Source: Succinatimonas sp. (GTDB lineage Bacteria; Pseudomonadota; Gammaproteobacteria; Enterobacterales; Succinivibrionaceae). Taken from it: DNA of 62,951 nt. Positions within the stretch are counted from its first letter, which is position 1. The number at the start of each line of letters is the position of its first letter. The position numbers and the translations under genes are program-made. Where the stretch lies: positions 1 through 62,951 of the forward strand of contig JALEXT010000051.1 of the NCBI GenBank assembly GCA_022779845.1, given 5' to 3'. Positions 1 to 9,912 of the stretch are shown piece after piece. The notes below the pieces were generated by a model. That model was not told where the DNA came from. It made no database searches and saw nothing but the letters and a program-made list of their open reading frames with translations.

Positions 1-4
1 TAAG

Positions 5-1975
5 ATCGAGTAGGGGGAGCTGAGAGCTCGCCCCTCTCACACCACCGTACGTGCGGATCCGCATACGGCGGTTGTTAATAACTAATAGACGGCGGGGATG
101 ATCTTGCCGTCTTCCCGACATTTTTCAAGCCAACACCAACCGTTTTCAATCAAGATCTTATTTGAAAGTGCTCTGTGGATCACCTGTGATTTGACATTGT
201 GCCATATTCTGTTTGATGAATAAGCAAAGCCTCCTAATTTCGAGGCTTTGCTCCAGCGTTTGGTACATTCTTTTTGTCTCTTCGCTCCGGTTTTCCACTG
301 CTTCCATAGCAATGCACGGATCTTGCGACGGATCCAACTATCAATTTTCCTCATCCACGTAATAGGGATGGCAGAGCTGAAGTAGTTGACCCATCCTCGA
401 AGCTTAAGTTTCAACTCGTACTTCACTTTACTTATTCCTCCCGAGGCTTTCTTGTTCAGAAGCTCCTTCAGAATGGTAATGAGTTTGAGTCTTTTCTTGG
501 TGTGTACCGTAGGAAACCATTTCCACGGCCGAAGACACCTCCGCTTTCGCTCATGGCTTACCTTGCTCGTGAACGAGAAACCGAGAAATTGCGCTTCGTT
601 CGAGGCTTTGATGATTTTGGTTTTCTCCTTATTCACCTTAAGGAACAGTTTTCCTTCGATGAACTTGGTGATGCTTTCCAGTACCCTTTCAGCTCCTTTC
701 TTACTTGAACAGAATATAACCATGTCGTCGGCATAGCGGACAAATTTATGTCCTCTGCCGTCGAGCAATTGGTCAAGCTCGTTTAAGAGTATGTTGGCAA
801 GTACGGGACTGATACATCCGCCCTGCGGTGTACCTATGGTCATTTTATGTCCGACCTTCCCGTCTTCTTCAACGGGGGCTCTTAAGAAGCGATGGATGAG
901 TGAAATCACTCGTCCGTCTTTTATCCTGTCTGAAAGCAGCTGCAGCAATTTGCTGTGATTCACGGTGTCAAAGAACTTGGATAAATCTAAATCGATTATC
1001 CATTCCTTGCCTTCGTTAAGATATTCCGTGGCTCTCGTGATTGCTTTATGGCAACTTCTGCGGGGTCTGAAACCAAAACTGTTGTCTGAGAATATCTTTT
1101 CGTACTCTTGTGACAGTACTTGGGCTACTGCCTGTTGTATAAATCTGTCCAGTACCGTAGGTATTCCCAGCGGTCGCATATCTCCGTTATCTTTGGGTAT
1201 GTATACCCTCTTGATTGGTTTGGGGCGGTATTTGCCCTCGAGCACCATCTTGGTAGTTTCGTAAGGATGGTCCCTGAAGTATTGTTCAAGCTCGTCCGTC
1301 TCCATCCCGTCCGTCCCTGAGGCTCCGCGGTTGGATACTACGCTCTCGTACGCTTCTTGCAAGTTTTCCTTACCGAGTATTCTTTCCAGCGTTATGGGCT
1401 CCATGTCAACGCTACTCATATGTATGTATCCTGCTTCGTCTTGGGGTTCACCTTTCCTCCCGCCTAACCCTCGCATTCCGTGCTACTCTCAGCGTCAGGT
1501 TTCGCTTACGGCTCTTTCGTCCGTGTTGCTAAGTTTTCTGCTCCCTGTCTGTTGCAACTTCCTCCTGTTTTCACGCTTATTAACTTCAGCCCTTTCCCGT
1601 ATACTCCCGAGTACTATGGCTTCTGCTGACTGCTTAACGTTCGTTGTTACTACAGCGTCTTATGGCTATTTATTGCAGACTTAACTGATGGTGCCGCACT
1701 GCCGTTAAGCTCTCCGCGGGTAAGCTCATTAACCTTCAATCCGTTACCGCCATCTCTACGCCCATGACTCTGTCAGGATATCGGACTTAATGTTGTTTGG
1801 CACACTCATCCGTCATGTTTCGCCTCAGATGGTTTCTGTGCGTCGGCTCGGATCTTTGCTATTTGCTTCTTTCAGCCTGCACGTCACCGTGCACACCTTG
1901 CAAAGTTGCTAACCGTTCCCTCCTGCGGGTCGGCTCGGGACTTTCACCCTATGGTTAATGCGCATGCCGCGCACA
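5..1975 (-). mobile_element. Group II intron (RT-encoding), nearly complete within window
   Basis: Minus strand: 5' end GTGTGCGCGGCATGCGC...GGGTGAAAGTCCCGAGCC (about 1974-1976), RT/maturase ORF, then domain V-like CCGCCGTATGCGGATCCGCACGTACGGTGGTGTGAGAGG and terminal CCCCTACTCGAT ending near position 5. Confidence 0.85.
82..1476 (-). CDS. ltrA: Group II intron reverse transcriptase/maturase
   Basis: RT motifs FGFRPRRSCHKAI, DLDLSKFFDTVNH, GTPQGGCISPVLANI, FVRYADDMVIF; maturase X domain GWVNYF. Confidence 0.93.
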   Translation of the reverse strand: MRGLGGRKGEPQDEAGYIHMSSVDMEPITLERILGKENLQEAYESVVSNRGASGTDGMETDELEQYFRDHPYETTKMVLEGKYRPKPIKRVYIPKDNGDMRPLGIPTVLDRFIQQAVAQVLSQEYEKIFSDNSFGFRPRRSCHKAITRATEYLNEGKEWIIDLDLSKFFDTVNHSKLLQLLSDRIKDGRVISLIHRFLRAPVEEDGKVGHKMTIGTPQGGCISPVLANILLNELDQLLDGRGHKFVRYADDMVIFCSSKKGAERVLESITKFIEGKLFLKVNKEKTKIIKASNEAQFLGFSFTSKVSHERKRRCLRPWKWFPTVHTKKRLKLITILKELLNKKASGGISKVKYELKLKLRGWVNYFSSAIPITWMRKIDSWIRRKIRALLWKQWKTGAKRQKECTKRWSKASKLGGFAYSSNRIWHNVKSQVIHRALSNKILIENGWCWLEKCREDGKIIPAVY

Positions 1976-1983
1976 CCAAAACA

Positions 1984-2006
1984 AAGGCCCCTGTTTCAGG
2001 GGCCTT
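1984..2006 (-). terminator. Rho-independent terminator downstream of araA
   Basis: Minus strand AAGGCCCCTG-AAA-CAGGGGCCTT followed by TGTTTTGG. Confidence 0.8.
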
Positions 2007-2029
2007 CACTTATTCAGGACTATTACTGA

Positions 2030-3469
2030 TTAACATTCGCCTAATTTCAGCAAATCAGCTTCAGTAGTATCGTCGCCTATTGTAATAAGCTCTGTACCGG
2101 TAAGTTTTGCAAACAAAGCAATATCTTCACGAGTTAACGCTGTTGACACAACGCTGTGATGTGCTCCGCCGGCATAACACCAACCTGCAGTACCAATACG
2201 GAAATTTGGTTTATGACGATACATGATGCGGGCTACAGGCAATTTAGGCATGGGTTTTGGCTGTTTGACCAATTCGATATCAGCACAGATTATGCGGAAG
2301 TGATCACCCATATCAACCATAGTTACCTGAATACCGTCACCTTCGGCTCCGTCGAAAATCAGACGAGCAGGATCTTCCTTACCGCCGATCCCCAAAGGAA
2401 GAACATCGATTTCAGGCTTAGTAGCAGCAAAACTGACCGGCACTTCCAACATATGGGAAGCCAATTCCAGCTCCTTACCAGGAGTTAAATCATAGGTGTA
2501 ATCTTCTATAAACCCGGTTACACCTTTTCTGCCCTTGGACATAGCCATAAGCACGGCACTGAAAGCAGAGATCTTATAATCACCTTCAGGTCCGAAACCG
2601 ATACCTTTGCCCATAAGATTTTGTGCGGCAAGACCAGGCAACTGTTTTAAACCGTGCAAATCTTGGAAAGTATCTGCAAAAGCGCCAATACCGTTATCCT
2701 TTAAGAATTTGTCCAACGCTACTTCGTAACGAGCCTGCTCCCTTACGGAAGAAATGCGATCGGTCTTCATTGTGTACTTAGAGGTATACTCGGCCATCTT
2801 TTCATCTATTTCTGCCTCGGTAACCTTGTTGATAATGTCAACCAAATCACCCAGAGCAAAATAATTACACTCCCAACCGTACTTGATTTGGGACTCAACA
2901 CGATCACCGTCGGTCACAGCTACTTCGCGCATATTATTACCGAAGGAGGCCACCTTCAGATGACGTGAGAAATTGATGGCTCTGGCTACGTCTATAAACT
3001 TGCGAATACCGTCAATAACATCTTCATGCTCGTAATAACCGGCAACTACCTGATGAGGTATACGCATACGCGAGAGAATAAAACCATATTCACGATCACC
3101 GTGTGCAGCCTGATTGAGGTTCATAAAATCCATATCGATGGTGTCGTAAGGAAGCTTTTCATTAGCCTGAGTATGCAGATGTAACAAAGGTTTTCTCAAT
3201 TCCTGCAACCCTTTGATCCACATCTTGGCAGGAGAGAAAGTGTGCATCCAGGTCATGACACCGATACATTCGTCATCGCAACTGACCTTACGCAAATCCT
3301 GAATGCAAGTTTCGGAATTAACTACAGTAGGCAATAACACGACTTCGCAAATTCCTTTGAATTTCTCGTTAAAGAATGCAGTCATGCGTGTAGCATCGGC
3401 TGCGACCTGTTTTAAGCACTCATCTCCGTAAAGATCCTGAGAACCGACTACAAAATAAAGCTTGTCCAT
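2030..3469 (-). CDS. araA: L-arabinose isomerase
   Basis: MDKLYFVVGSQDLYGDECL..., GVMTWMHTFSPAKMWI; full-length family match by eye. Confidence 0.95.
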   Translation of the reverse strand: MDKLYFVVGSQDLYGDECLKQVAADATRMTAFFNEKFKGICEVVLLPTVVNSETCIQDLRKVSCDDECIGVMTWMHTFSPAKMWIKGLQELRKPLLHLHTQANEKLPYDTIDMDFMNLNQAAHGDREYGFILSRMRIPHQVVAGYYEHEDVIDGIRKFIDVARAINFSRHLKVASFGNNMREVAVTDGDRVESQIKYGWECNYFALGDLVDIINKVTEAEIDEKMAEYTSKYTMKTDRISSVREQARYEVALDKFLKDNGIGAFADTFQDLHGLKQLPGLAAQNLMGKGIGFGPEGDYKISAFSAVLMAMSKGRKGVTGFIEDYTYDLTPGKELELASHMLEVPVSFAATKPEIDVLPLGIGGKEDPARLIFDGAEGDGIQVTMVDMGDHFRIICADIELVKQPKPMPKLPVARIMYRHKPNFRIGTAGWCYAGGAHHSVVSTALTREDIALFAKLTGTELITIGDDTTEADLLKLGEC

Positions 3470-3540
3470 CTGAAATTACCTTTTAGTCATTTAAAGATAA
3501 AACTTACCAGAACCGCAAATCAACGGTTCTGGCTTACTGA

Positions 3541-4506
3541 TTACTTGATCACCGTCAGAGAATCTCTGTCGGCAAATATAGCCACGAACACCAAGAAAAT
3601 AATGCCTTGAATCAGCTGCATCATCTGCGGAGTAAACCCGATCATGGTCAAACCAGAGGTTAAGACTACGTAAAGCAGCGAACCTACAACACAGTTACTA
3701 AAACGCACCATGGCACCTCCGGAAATAGGCATACCTCCCAAGACCAAAGCGATCAGGATCTGCGTTTCAAGCTGATTGCCACCTGAGGAAGTCACTGATC
3801 CGACTTTTATGGCACTGATAAAAGCAGCAAAACCGGTAATGGCTCCGGCCAATACGTAAACCAAAAATTTCATACGATCCGTACGTATACCGGAGAATTT
3901 GGCCGCCTTCTCACCCGCACCGATGGCTTTCAAATCAGTACCGAACCTGGTGAAGGAAAAGCAGATAAAACCGATTAAAACCACCACAGCGGTTACCGTA
4001 ACTTTAAAAAAAGTACTGTCTATGCTTACCAGATCAGCAGAACCTGCTACAGGTGAATTGGTAGTCAGGAACTTGATAAGCCCGCGGAACAGGAACATGG
4101 TACAAATCGTTACTATGAACGATTTTATTTTACGATTAACGTAGAAATAACCGTTGATTGCCCCGATGCAAGCTCCGGTACAAATACCACCAACAATAGC
4201 TAGAGGAATATTATATTTGGACAAAACGCACACTGTAATAGCAGACAATCCCAAAATGGATCCTTGCGAAAAGTCCAAACCTCCCATGGACATAATAAAG
4301 AACACTCCCATGGATGCAATCATGGTGACATACACCTGAGACATGGCCAAGGGCAAATGTTTCATCATTCTGCCGTGGGTTAAAAAGTTAAAGAGAATAA
4401 ACATCAGAATGAGGCCCAAGATAGGCAACAATGCACGTACCAATCTCCAAGTACGCTGTTTTTTCATCTGACTTTCTTTGCTGATTTCTGCAGTTGCTTC
4501 AGTCAT
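3541..4506 (-). CDS. Sugar ABC transporter permease (RbsC/AraH-like)
   Basis: Multi-TM BPD_transp_2-like protein; SMGGLDFSQGSILGLSA, LVLGGMPISGG. Confidence 0.85.
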   Translation of the reverse strand: MTEATAEISKESQMKKQRTWRLVRALLPILGLILMFILFNFLTHGRMMKHLPLAMSQVYVTMIASMGVFFIMSMGGLDFSQGSILGLSAITVCVLSKYNIPLAIVGGICTGACIGAINGYFYVNRKIKSFIVTICTMFLFRGLIKFLTTNSPVAGSADLVSIDSTFFKVTVTAVVVLIGFICFSFTRFGTDLKAIGAGEKAAKFSGIRTDRMKFLVYVLAGAITGFAAFISAIKVGSVTSSGGNQLETQILIALVLGGMPISGGAMVRFSNCVVGSLLYVVLTSGLTMIGFTPQMMQLIQGIIFLVFVAIFADRDSLTVIK

Positions 4507-4522
4507 GATTGACTCCCTATCT

Positions 4523-6034
4523 TTAAACCATCATCGAAATAAGATGCTGTTCGTTCAAATCACGGCTACGCAGCGTCTCTCCGCTGACAGTGCCATCTTT
4601 CATGATGATGATGCGATCGCACATACCGATGAGTTCCATAAGCTCCTCGGAAATCATAATGATAGATTTTCCCTGTTTACGCATTTCATCCATTAACTGG
4701 TAGATGTCCTGCTTTACTTTGATATCGATACCACGGGTAGGACTGTCCAGTACCACTAAGTCAGATCCTTTTCCTATCCAGCGAGCCAAAACAACTTTTT
4801 GTTTATTACCGCCTGACAGCTCCGATACAAACTGATCGGTATTGACCATCTTTACAGACATTTCTTTGGCAAACTTCAAGGCAAAAGCTTTAATTCTTGC
4901 CCAACTGATGAATTTACTTTGTCCAACGGTCAAATCATTTAAAGATGGCAACGCAATATTGTCACGTATGCTTTGATTAATAACGATCGACTCGTTATCT
5001 CTATCCTTGGAGGTATAGGCAATAGAATGTTTGATAGCTGTAGGAATATCGTTTATTACAGTCCCATCTGCAAGTTTTACTGTTCCTTCCCGATCAAAAC
5101 TTGCACCGAATATTGCTTTTCCGATTTCATGCATACCGGACTCTGACAAACCACCGAACCCCAAGATTTCTCCGCGATGCAGATCAAAACTGACATCGTG
5201 AATAATGCCAGGTACGGTGACATTGCGAACCGACAATACCACTTCATCGGAAATCTTTTCACCGTAATCGGCGCGATAGTAGTTACCGGTCATCTCACGA
5301 CCGACCATGAGTTTTTTAATATCTTCTTCAGTAACATCGGAGGATTTGACTGTGTCTATATAAGTTCCGTCGCGTAAAATCGTGATGGTATCCGACTTTG
5401 CAAGTACTTCAGGCAAATCATGGGAAATAAAAATCACCGTTCCGCCTTCTTCACGAATGCGGTTCATATGTTTATAAAGTTCTTCACGTCCTTCCTGTGA
5501 CAAAGCAGTAGTAGTTTCGTCGATAACCACTATTTTCGGCTTGAAATAAGTAGCTTTTACAATCTCAATTAACTTGCGATCTTCAAAATTATAGTTATCT
5601 ACCAAATCAGAAGCCTTGATCCGGTCAAAACCATACTGATGCAACAAACGGTCAGCTTCGGCATTCATAGCCACAGTATTTCTAAAGATCCCGCCGTGAA
5701 TAAAGCGTTCCTCATGACCTAAAAAAATATTTTCGGCAACGGTAAGCCCCGATAAAGTACCCAATTCCTGCACAATGATGGAAATTCCATGGTTATTGGC
5801 ATCAACCTGGTTTTTTGAATGAATTTCCTTACCATCCAAAATAAAACGGCCGCACCCAGGATCCATCGAATAAATCCCGCACAACATATTAGTCAAAGTG
5901 GATTTGCCGGAACCGTTTTCGCCGATCAGGGCGTGAACTTCACCCTTATTTATATTGAAAGAAACATTCTTCAAGGCTTTGGTGATACCGAACGACTTGG
6001 AGATGTTATCAACCTGCAATCTGATTTCACTCAT
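4523..6034 (-). CDS. Sugar ABC transporter ATP-binding protein, two ABC domains (MglA/RbsA/AraG-like)
   Basis: Walker A GENGSGKSTL, Walker B IVVIDETTTAL, second-domain signature LSGGNKQKVVLARWI. Confidence 0.9.
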   Translation of the reverse strand: MSEIRLQVDNISKSFGITKALKNVSFNINKGEVHALIGENGSGKSTLTNMLCGIYSMDPGCGRFILDGKEIHSKNQVDANNHGISIIVQELGTLSGLTVAENIFLGHEERFIHGGIFRNTVAMNAEADRLLHQYGFDRIKASDLVDNYNFEDRKLIEIVKATYFKPKIVVIDETTTALSQEGREELYKHMNRIREEGGTVIFISHDLPEVLAKSDTITILRDGTYIDTVKSSDVTEEDIKKLMVGREMTGNYYRADYGEKISDEVVLSVRNVTVPGIIHDVSFDLHRGEILGFGGLSESGMHEIGKAIFGASFDREGTVKLADGTVINDIPTAIKHSIAYTSKDRDNESIVINQSIRDNIALPSLNDLTVGQSKFISWARIKAFALKFAKEMSVKMVNTDQFVSELSGGNKQKVVLARWIGKGSDLVVLDSPTRGIDIKVKQDIYQLMDEMRKQGKSIIMISEELMELIGMCDRIIIMKDGTVSGETLRSRDLNEQHLISMMV

Positions 6035-6046
6035 TTGTAACGCCCC

Positions 6047-6997
6047 TTACTTAACGATTTCACCCTTGGTAACCTTGGTGGTCATGGTAATAATGACTAG
6101 CAAAGCCAAACCGGTGATCACATCTTGAATTGCGGTAGGCGCACCCAAAGAAATGAAGCCGAAGAAGATGATATTGACTATGAACTCACCCAAAATAATG
6201 GCTTGTAGCGGGATGCCGTATTTCATAAAAGCGAGTCCGAAGAAGCATCCCATGGTAGGGATAAAGTTCCTGGACATGGAAGCCATACCGGTTACAGCTA
6301 CCATCGATGAACCGTAACTGATGGTCAAAATGGCCATGGCTCCGAAGAAGGCTCCGCTTAATACAAATGCCAATACCTTATATTTGTTAACGTTGATGCC
6401 CATATTTTTGGCAACAAACTCATCAGAGCCGATTGCATACGTATACGTACCGAACCTGGTGTAATTTAAAATTACATATGCAATTACAAACGTAAGAATT
6501 GCAAGAATGACATTGCCGGGCATCGAACCGAATCCGCGTAAATTGGAAGGTAAGGTCTGCTCGACGCCGCCTGCCATATAGTTGGCCACGGACTCATAGA
6601 TCAGTGCCAAACCAGCAGTAACAATCATAGAAGGGATACGCAACTTAACGTAAAGAATGCCGTTGCACAAACCGACTAAAGCACCAGTCACCAAACACCC
6701 GGCTACCAAACCGAAATACCCCATATCAAGCCCGGTAGCTAACTGGCAGCCAATTATGCCTGACAAAATAATATTGGCACCGATAGAAAAATCAAACAGT
6801 CCCATATCCATCACGAAATAGAAGCCTACGGCACCGACCGTGGTTATAAGACTTGCTTGAAAATAACTCAGCATGTTCGAAGCTGATCCGAAGTTGTCAG
6901 GAGTGAGAACTTTGAAAATCAGCCAGGAGAGAAATACCAAAGATACAAGCACTATGTATCCCTTGGTAGCTCCGGACAGGTTTTTGAATCCAGTCAT
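6047..6997 (-). CDS. Sugar ABC transporter permease; start likely MTGFKNLSG rather than the longer ORF start
   Basis: BPD_transp_2-like TM protein MDMGLFDFSIGANIILSG; first partner of the operon. Confidence 0.82.
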   Translation of the reverse strand: MTGFKNLSGATKGYIVLVSLVFLSWLIFKVLTPDNFGSASNMLSYFQASLITTVGAVGFYFVMDMGLFDFSIGANIILSGIIGCQLATGLDMGYFGLVAGCLVTGALVGLCNGILYVKLRIPSMIVTAGLALIYESVANYMAGGVEQTLPSNLRGFGSMPGNVILAILTFVIAYVILNYTRFGTYTYAIGSDEFVAKNMGINVNKYKVLAFVLSGAFFGAMAILTISYGSSMVAVTGMASMSRNFIPTMGCFFGLAFMKYGIPLQAIILGEFIVNIIFFGFISLGAPTAIQDVITGLALLVIITMTTKVTKGEIVK

Positions 6998-7269
6998 ATT
7001 TATTACCCGACGGCATTCGTGAAGGCGGTTCACAAACGCATTGCTGCGTATTGCATCCGAATACTCTGCTTTAAAAATTAGGGAAAACATCCTGATAAAT
7101 GCTGAAAATTCAGCTTTTTTCTTGCATCGAACACGCCAAACACAAAAATTGACTCAGGATCTGCTCCCGCAGGCTTTCCTTTAGCTTATTCCGCATTGCA
7201 TCAAAATCAATGCAACCGCTTGCGATTATTCGTAGGATCGCACGTTTTTTGTTTGTTTTTATCGCTTTA

Positions 7270-7285
7270 TTTGAACATGATCACA
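7270..7285. promoter_or_regulatory. Candidate CRP-binding site
   Basis: TTTGA-acatga-TCACA (one mismatch to TGTGA-N6-TCACA) in the divergent intergenic region of the sugar ABC genes. Confidence 0.55.
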
Positions 7286-7671
7286 TATTGAATAAAAAAG
7301 TTTGAAAAGGCATTTTTTCGGGAGATTTACGTTAAATCCACTATCAACTGAAGAACATAAAACTGAATTCCAATTATCGTGACCTTGTTTTCATTTAACG
7401 TTTGCTAATTTCGGAATAAAAAAAGGGAAATGTTAATCATCCGAAAATCGTAATTTTTTAAAATTTTACAAAATATTTTTATATATCAAAATGTTAATAA
7501 AATATTTCTTAAAAAATATGCATATTTTTGCGTTTTTGTGATCTCCGCACACGTTTACGGACGCTTTTTTTCTATATATTTACAGCCAGAGGGCGAAGGT
7601 GCAAAGCTTTATTGCCGCACCGCCTGATGCAGCTTGCGGAAGTCAGCTGTAACAACATAGGGATAAAAAAT

Positions 7672-8811
7672 ATGAAATTTGCTTTAAAGAAAGTAGCTTT
7701 TGCAGTTGCCTGCACTACCTTTGCGGCAGGTATCGCCGGTTTCAGCACCAGTGCATCAGCAATTGAAAACAGCGAGATCAAAATCGGTGTTTCTATTTGG
7801 TCATCCACTGACGTTTTAGGCTCACAGTGCAAACGTATTCTGGACAAAGCAGCCGAATCTTTGGGTGTTCAGGTTCAATATGTTGACCAAGGCCACATCT
7901 CCGAAAAAGTTACAGCATCAGTTGAACAGTTGGCTGCTGCTGGTTGTCAGGGTGTAATCATTTGTAACTCTTCAGACACAGAAATGGTTTCCGCCATTAA
8001 GACTGCAAATGAGTATGAGATTTACCTTACCCAGTTCTTCCGTATTATTTCTAAAGACGCTAATCCGGATATTTACAAAATGGCTACCGAATCACCTTAC
8101 TACATCGGTGCCGTTCACGAAAATGAACCAGACAATGGTGAAAAGCTCGTGAATATCCTGATTGACAAAGGATGCCGTAACATCGGTCTTATCGGTTGGG
8201 AACAGGGCGACGCAACTTGGTTAGGCAGATGGACTGGTTATAAAGCCGGTGTGGAAAAATGGAATAAAGCTCATCCTGACGATCAGGTCAATCTATCCGA
8301 ACCTCAGTACGCAGGTACATCATCAGAAGGCGGTTCAAAAGCTGCTGAAGCTCTAATGGCGGCAAATCCTAAGCTTGACGCTCTGATCCCTGCCGGTGGT
8401 GGCGGTGATCCTTTACAGGGTGCCATTGCAGCCGTAGAAAGAGCAGGCAAGACCGGAAAGATCCACATTGTATCCACCGACTTCCTACCTGATTTGGGAG
8501 AAAGACTGGCTAATGGTTCCATGGCCGGTGAATCAGGCGGCCACTTCTGCGATCCTTTGTTTGCATTCATGATGACTTATAATGCCATCAAGGGTGAATA
8601 CAAGGACATCGAAGGTAAATTCGAAGACTTCAAGTTCCCTTACCTGTTCGTATCCTCAACCAAAGATTACGAAGGTTATGATCAGTACTTTGTTAAACAA
8701 TTGCCTTATACCAACGACGAACTCGTTGCTTTGTCAAAACTCGACATTGAAGGTTTGCAGAAAGCAGCTAACAAACTCTCTATTGCTGACGCTGCTGCAC
8801 GTGCTAAATAA
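7672..8811 (+). CDS. Sugar ABC transporter substrate-binding protein (periplasmic)
   Basis: Signal peptide MKFALKKVAFAVACTTFAAGIAGFSTSASA; KIGVSIWSSTDVLG, Peripla_BP_4-like; ATG at 7672 preceded by AGGGATAAAAAAT. Confidence 0.85.
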   Translation: MKFALKKVAFAVACTTFAAGIAGFSTSASAIENSEIKIGVSIWSSTDVLGSQCKRILDKAAESLGVQVQYVDQGHISEKVTASVEQLAAAGCQGVIICNSSDTEMVSAIKTANEYEIYLTQFFRIISKDANPDIYKMATESPYYIGAVHENEPDNGEKLVNILIDKGCRNIGLIGWEQGDATWLGRWTGYKAGVEKWNKAHPDDQVNLSEPQYAGTSSEGGSKAAEALMAANPKLDALIPAGGGGDPLQGAIAAVERAGKTGKIHIVSTDFLPDLGERLANGSMAGESGGHFCDPLFAFMMTYNAIKGEYKDIEGKFEDFKFPYLFVSSTKDYEGYDQYFVKQLPYTNDELVALSKLDIEGLQKAANKLSIADAAARAK

Positions 8812-8816
8812 TAGCG

Positions 8817-8846
8817 GTTATATCGAAGCATCAGCTTCGATATAAC
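8817..8846. repeat. Perfect 13-bp inverted repeat (stem-loop)
   Basis: GTTATATCGAAGC-ATCA-GCTTCGATATAAC. Confidence 0.85.
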
Positions 8847-8887
8847 AAAGGCCGGATCTTCCTGATAATTTTGAAGATCCGGCCTTT
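8847..8887. terminator. Bidirectional terminator between SBP gene and gpsA
   Basis: AAAGGCCGGATCTTC-N11-GAAGATCCGGCCTTT followed by TTT. Confidence 0.85.
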
Positions 8888-8903
8888 TTTGGTTTGCCGA
8901 ATT

Positions 8904-9905
8904 TTACTCGGCTTTTAACTCACGAGTCAAAAGGGATCTGGCGGCATCACAGCCGTTTTTGCCTTTATAAAGCACTTCGTAAAGTTCGGAACAAATCGGC
9001 ATTTCAATTCCCAATTTTGCAGAAAGGTTCTTGATCACGTTAACCATTCCGTAACCTTCAACAACCTGACCTATATTGTTTAAAGCTTCAACTGAAGTTT
9101 TCCCCTGTCCCAACATAAAGCCGAATCGTCGATTACGAGACTGATCGTCGGTACAAGTCAAAATAAGATCACCAAGTCCCGACAATCCCATGAAAGAACG
9201 CTCTTCCGCGCCGCAGGCCAAGCCGAACCTGACCATTTCTGCAAGGCCTCGTGTGATCACTGCCGTTCTCGCATTAGCACCGTATCCCATACCGTCCGAC
9301 ATTCCCGCTGCTATAGCAATGACATTTTTCACTGCCCCGCCTATCTGTAAACCGATGAGATCTTTACTTTCATACAATCTGAAAGTATCTGTATGCATCA
9401 ATTCACAAATCTCAGCAGCGAAGGAAGAAGGAATACCGGCAACTGATATAGCCGTAGGCATGCCGAAAGCAAGTTCTCTGGCAAACGTCGGACCAGACAA
9501 GACCGCCAAAGGCAGTTCATATGGCAAAATTTCTTTTGCAACTTCACTTAAGAAACGCCCGTCGGAACTTAACCCTTTAGTTGCCCATGCCAAAGAATGA
9601 CTCGGAGAAACAAATGCAGAAATAGCGGAGACGACCTCTCTAAAAGTTTTAGAGGGAACTACCACCAGAAGTCTAAGAGATGAGCGTACGGCAGTTTCAA
9701 GCGAAGAAACAACTTTAAGCGTATCTGGGAATATGATACCGGGAAGATACTTGATATTTTCCCGTTTTAGTTGCATTTGCCGCGCTCTTTCTGAGTTTCT
9801 GTCCCAAAGAATTACGCGCAAACCTTTTTTTGCCGCAGAAACTGCCAAAGAGGTGCCGTAAGATCCGGCACCAATAACGCTAAGATCACAGGCTGTCCGA
9901 AGCAT
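8904..9905 (-). CDS. gpsA: Glycerol-3-phosphate dehydrogenase [NAD(P)+]
   Basis: DLSVIGAGSYGTSLAVSAAKKG, LSGPTFARE, AVKNVIAIAAG; start at MLRTACDL avoids overlap with secB. Confidence 0.93.
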   Translation of the reverse strand: MLRTACDLSVIGAGSYGTSLAVSAAKKGLRVILWDRNSERARQMQLKRENIKYLPGIIFPDTLKVVSSLETAVRSSLRLLVVVPSKTFREVVSAISAFVSPSHSLAWATKGLSSDGRFLSEVAKEILPYELPLAVLSGPTFARELAFGMPTAISVAGIPSSFAAEICELMHTDTFRLYESKDLIGLQIGGAVKNVIAIAAGMSDGMGYGANARTAVITRGLAEMVRFGLACGAEERSFMGLSGLGDLILTCTDDQSRNRRFGFMLGQGKTSVEALNNIGQVVEGYGMVNVIKNLSAKLGIEMPICSELYEVLYKGKNGCDAARSLLTRELKAE

Positions 9906-9912
9906 CGGATAT

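Noticed and set aside
386-1684. Plus-strand ORFs inside the intron (116, 99, 117 aa etc.)
   Set aside because: Antisense to the RT ORF and intron RNA, with no recognisable domains.
7528-7671. Extended N-terminus of the substrate-binding protein ORF
   Set aside because: The extension encodes no signal peptide; ATG 7672 starts a classic signal peptide with an RBS, so the extension is upstream non-coding DNA.
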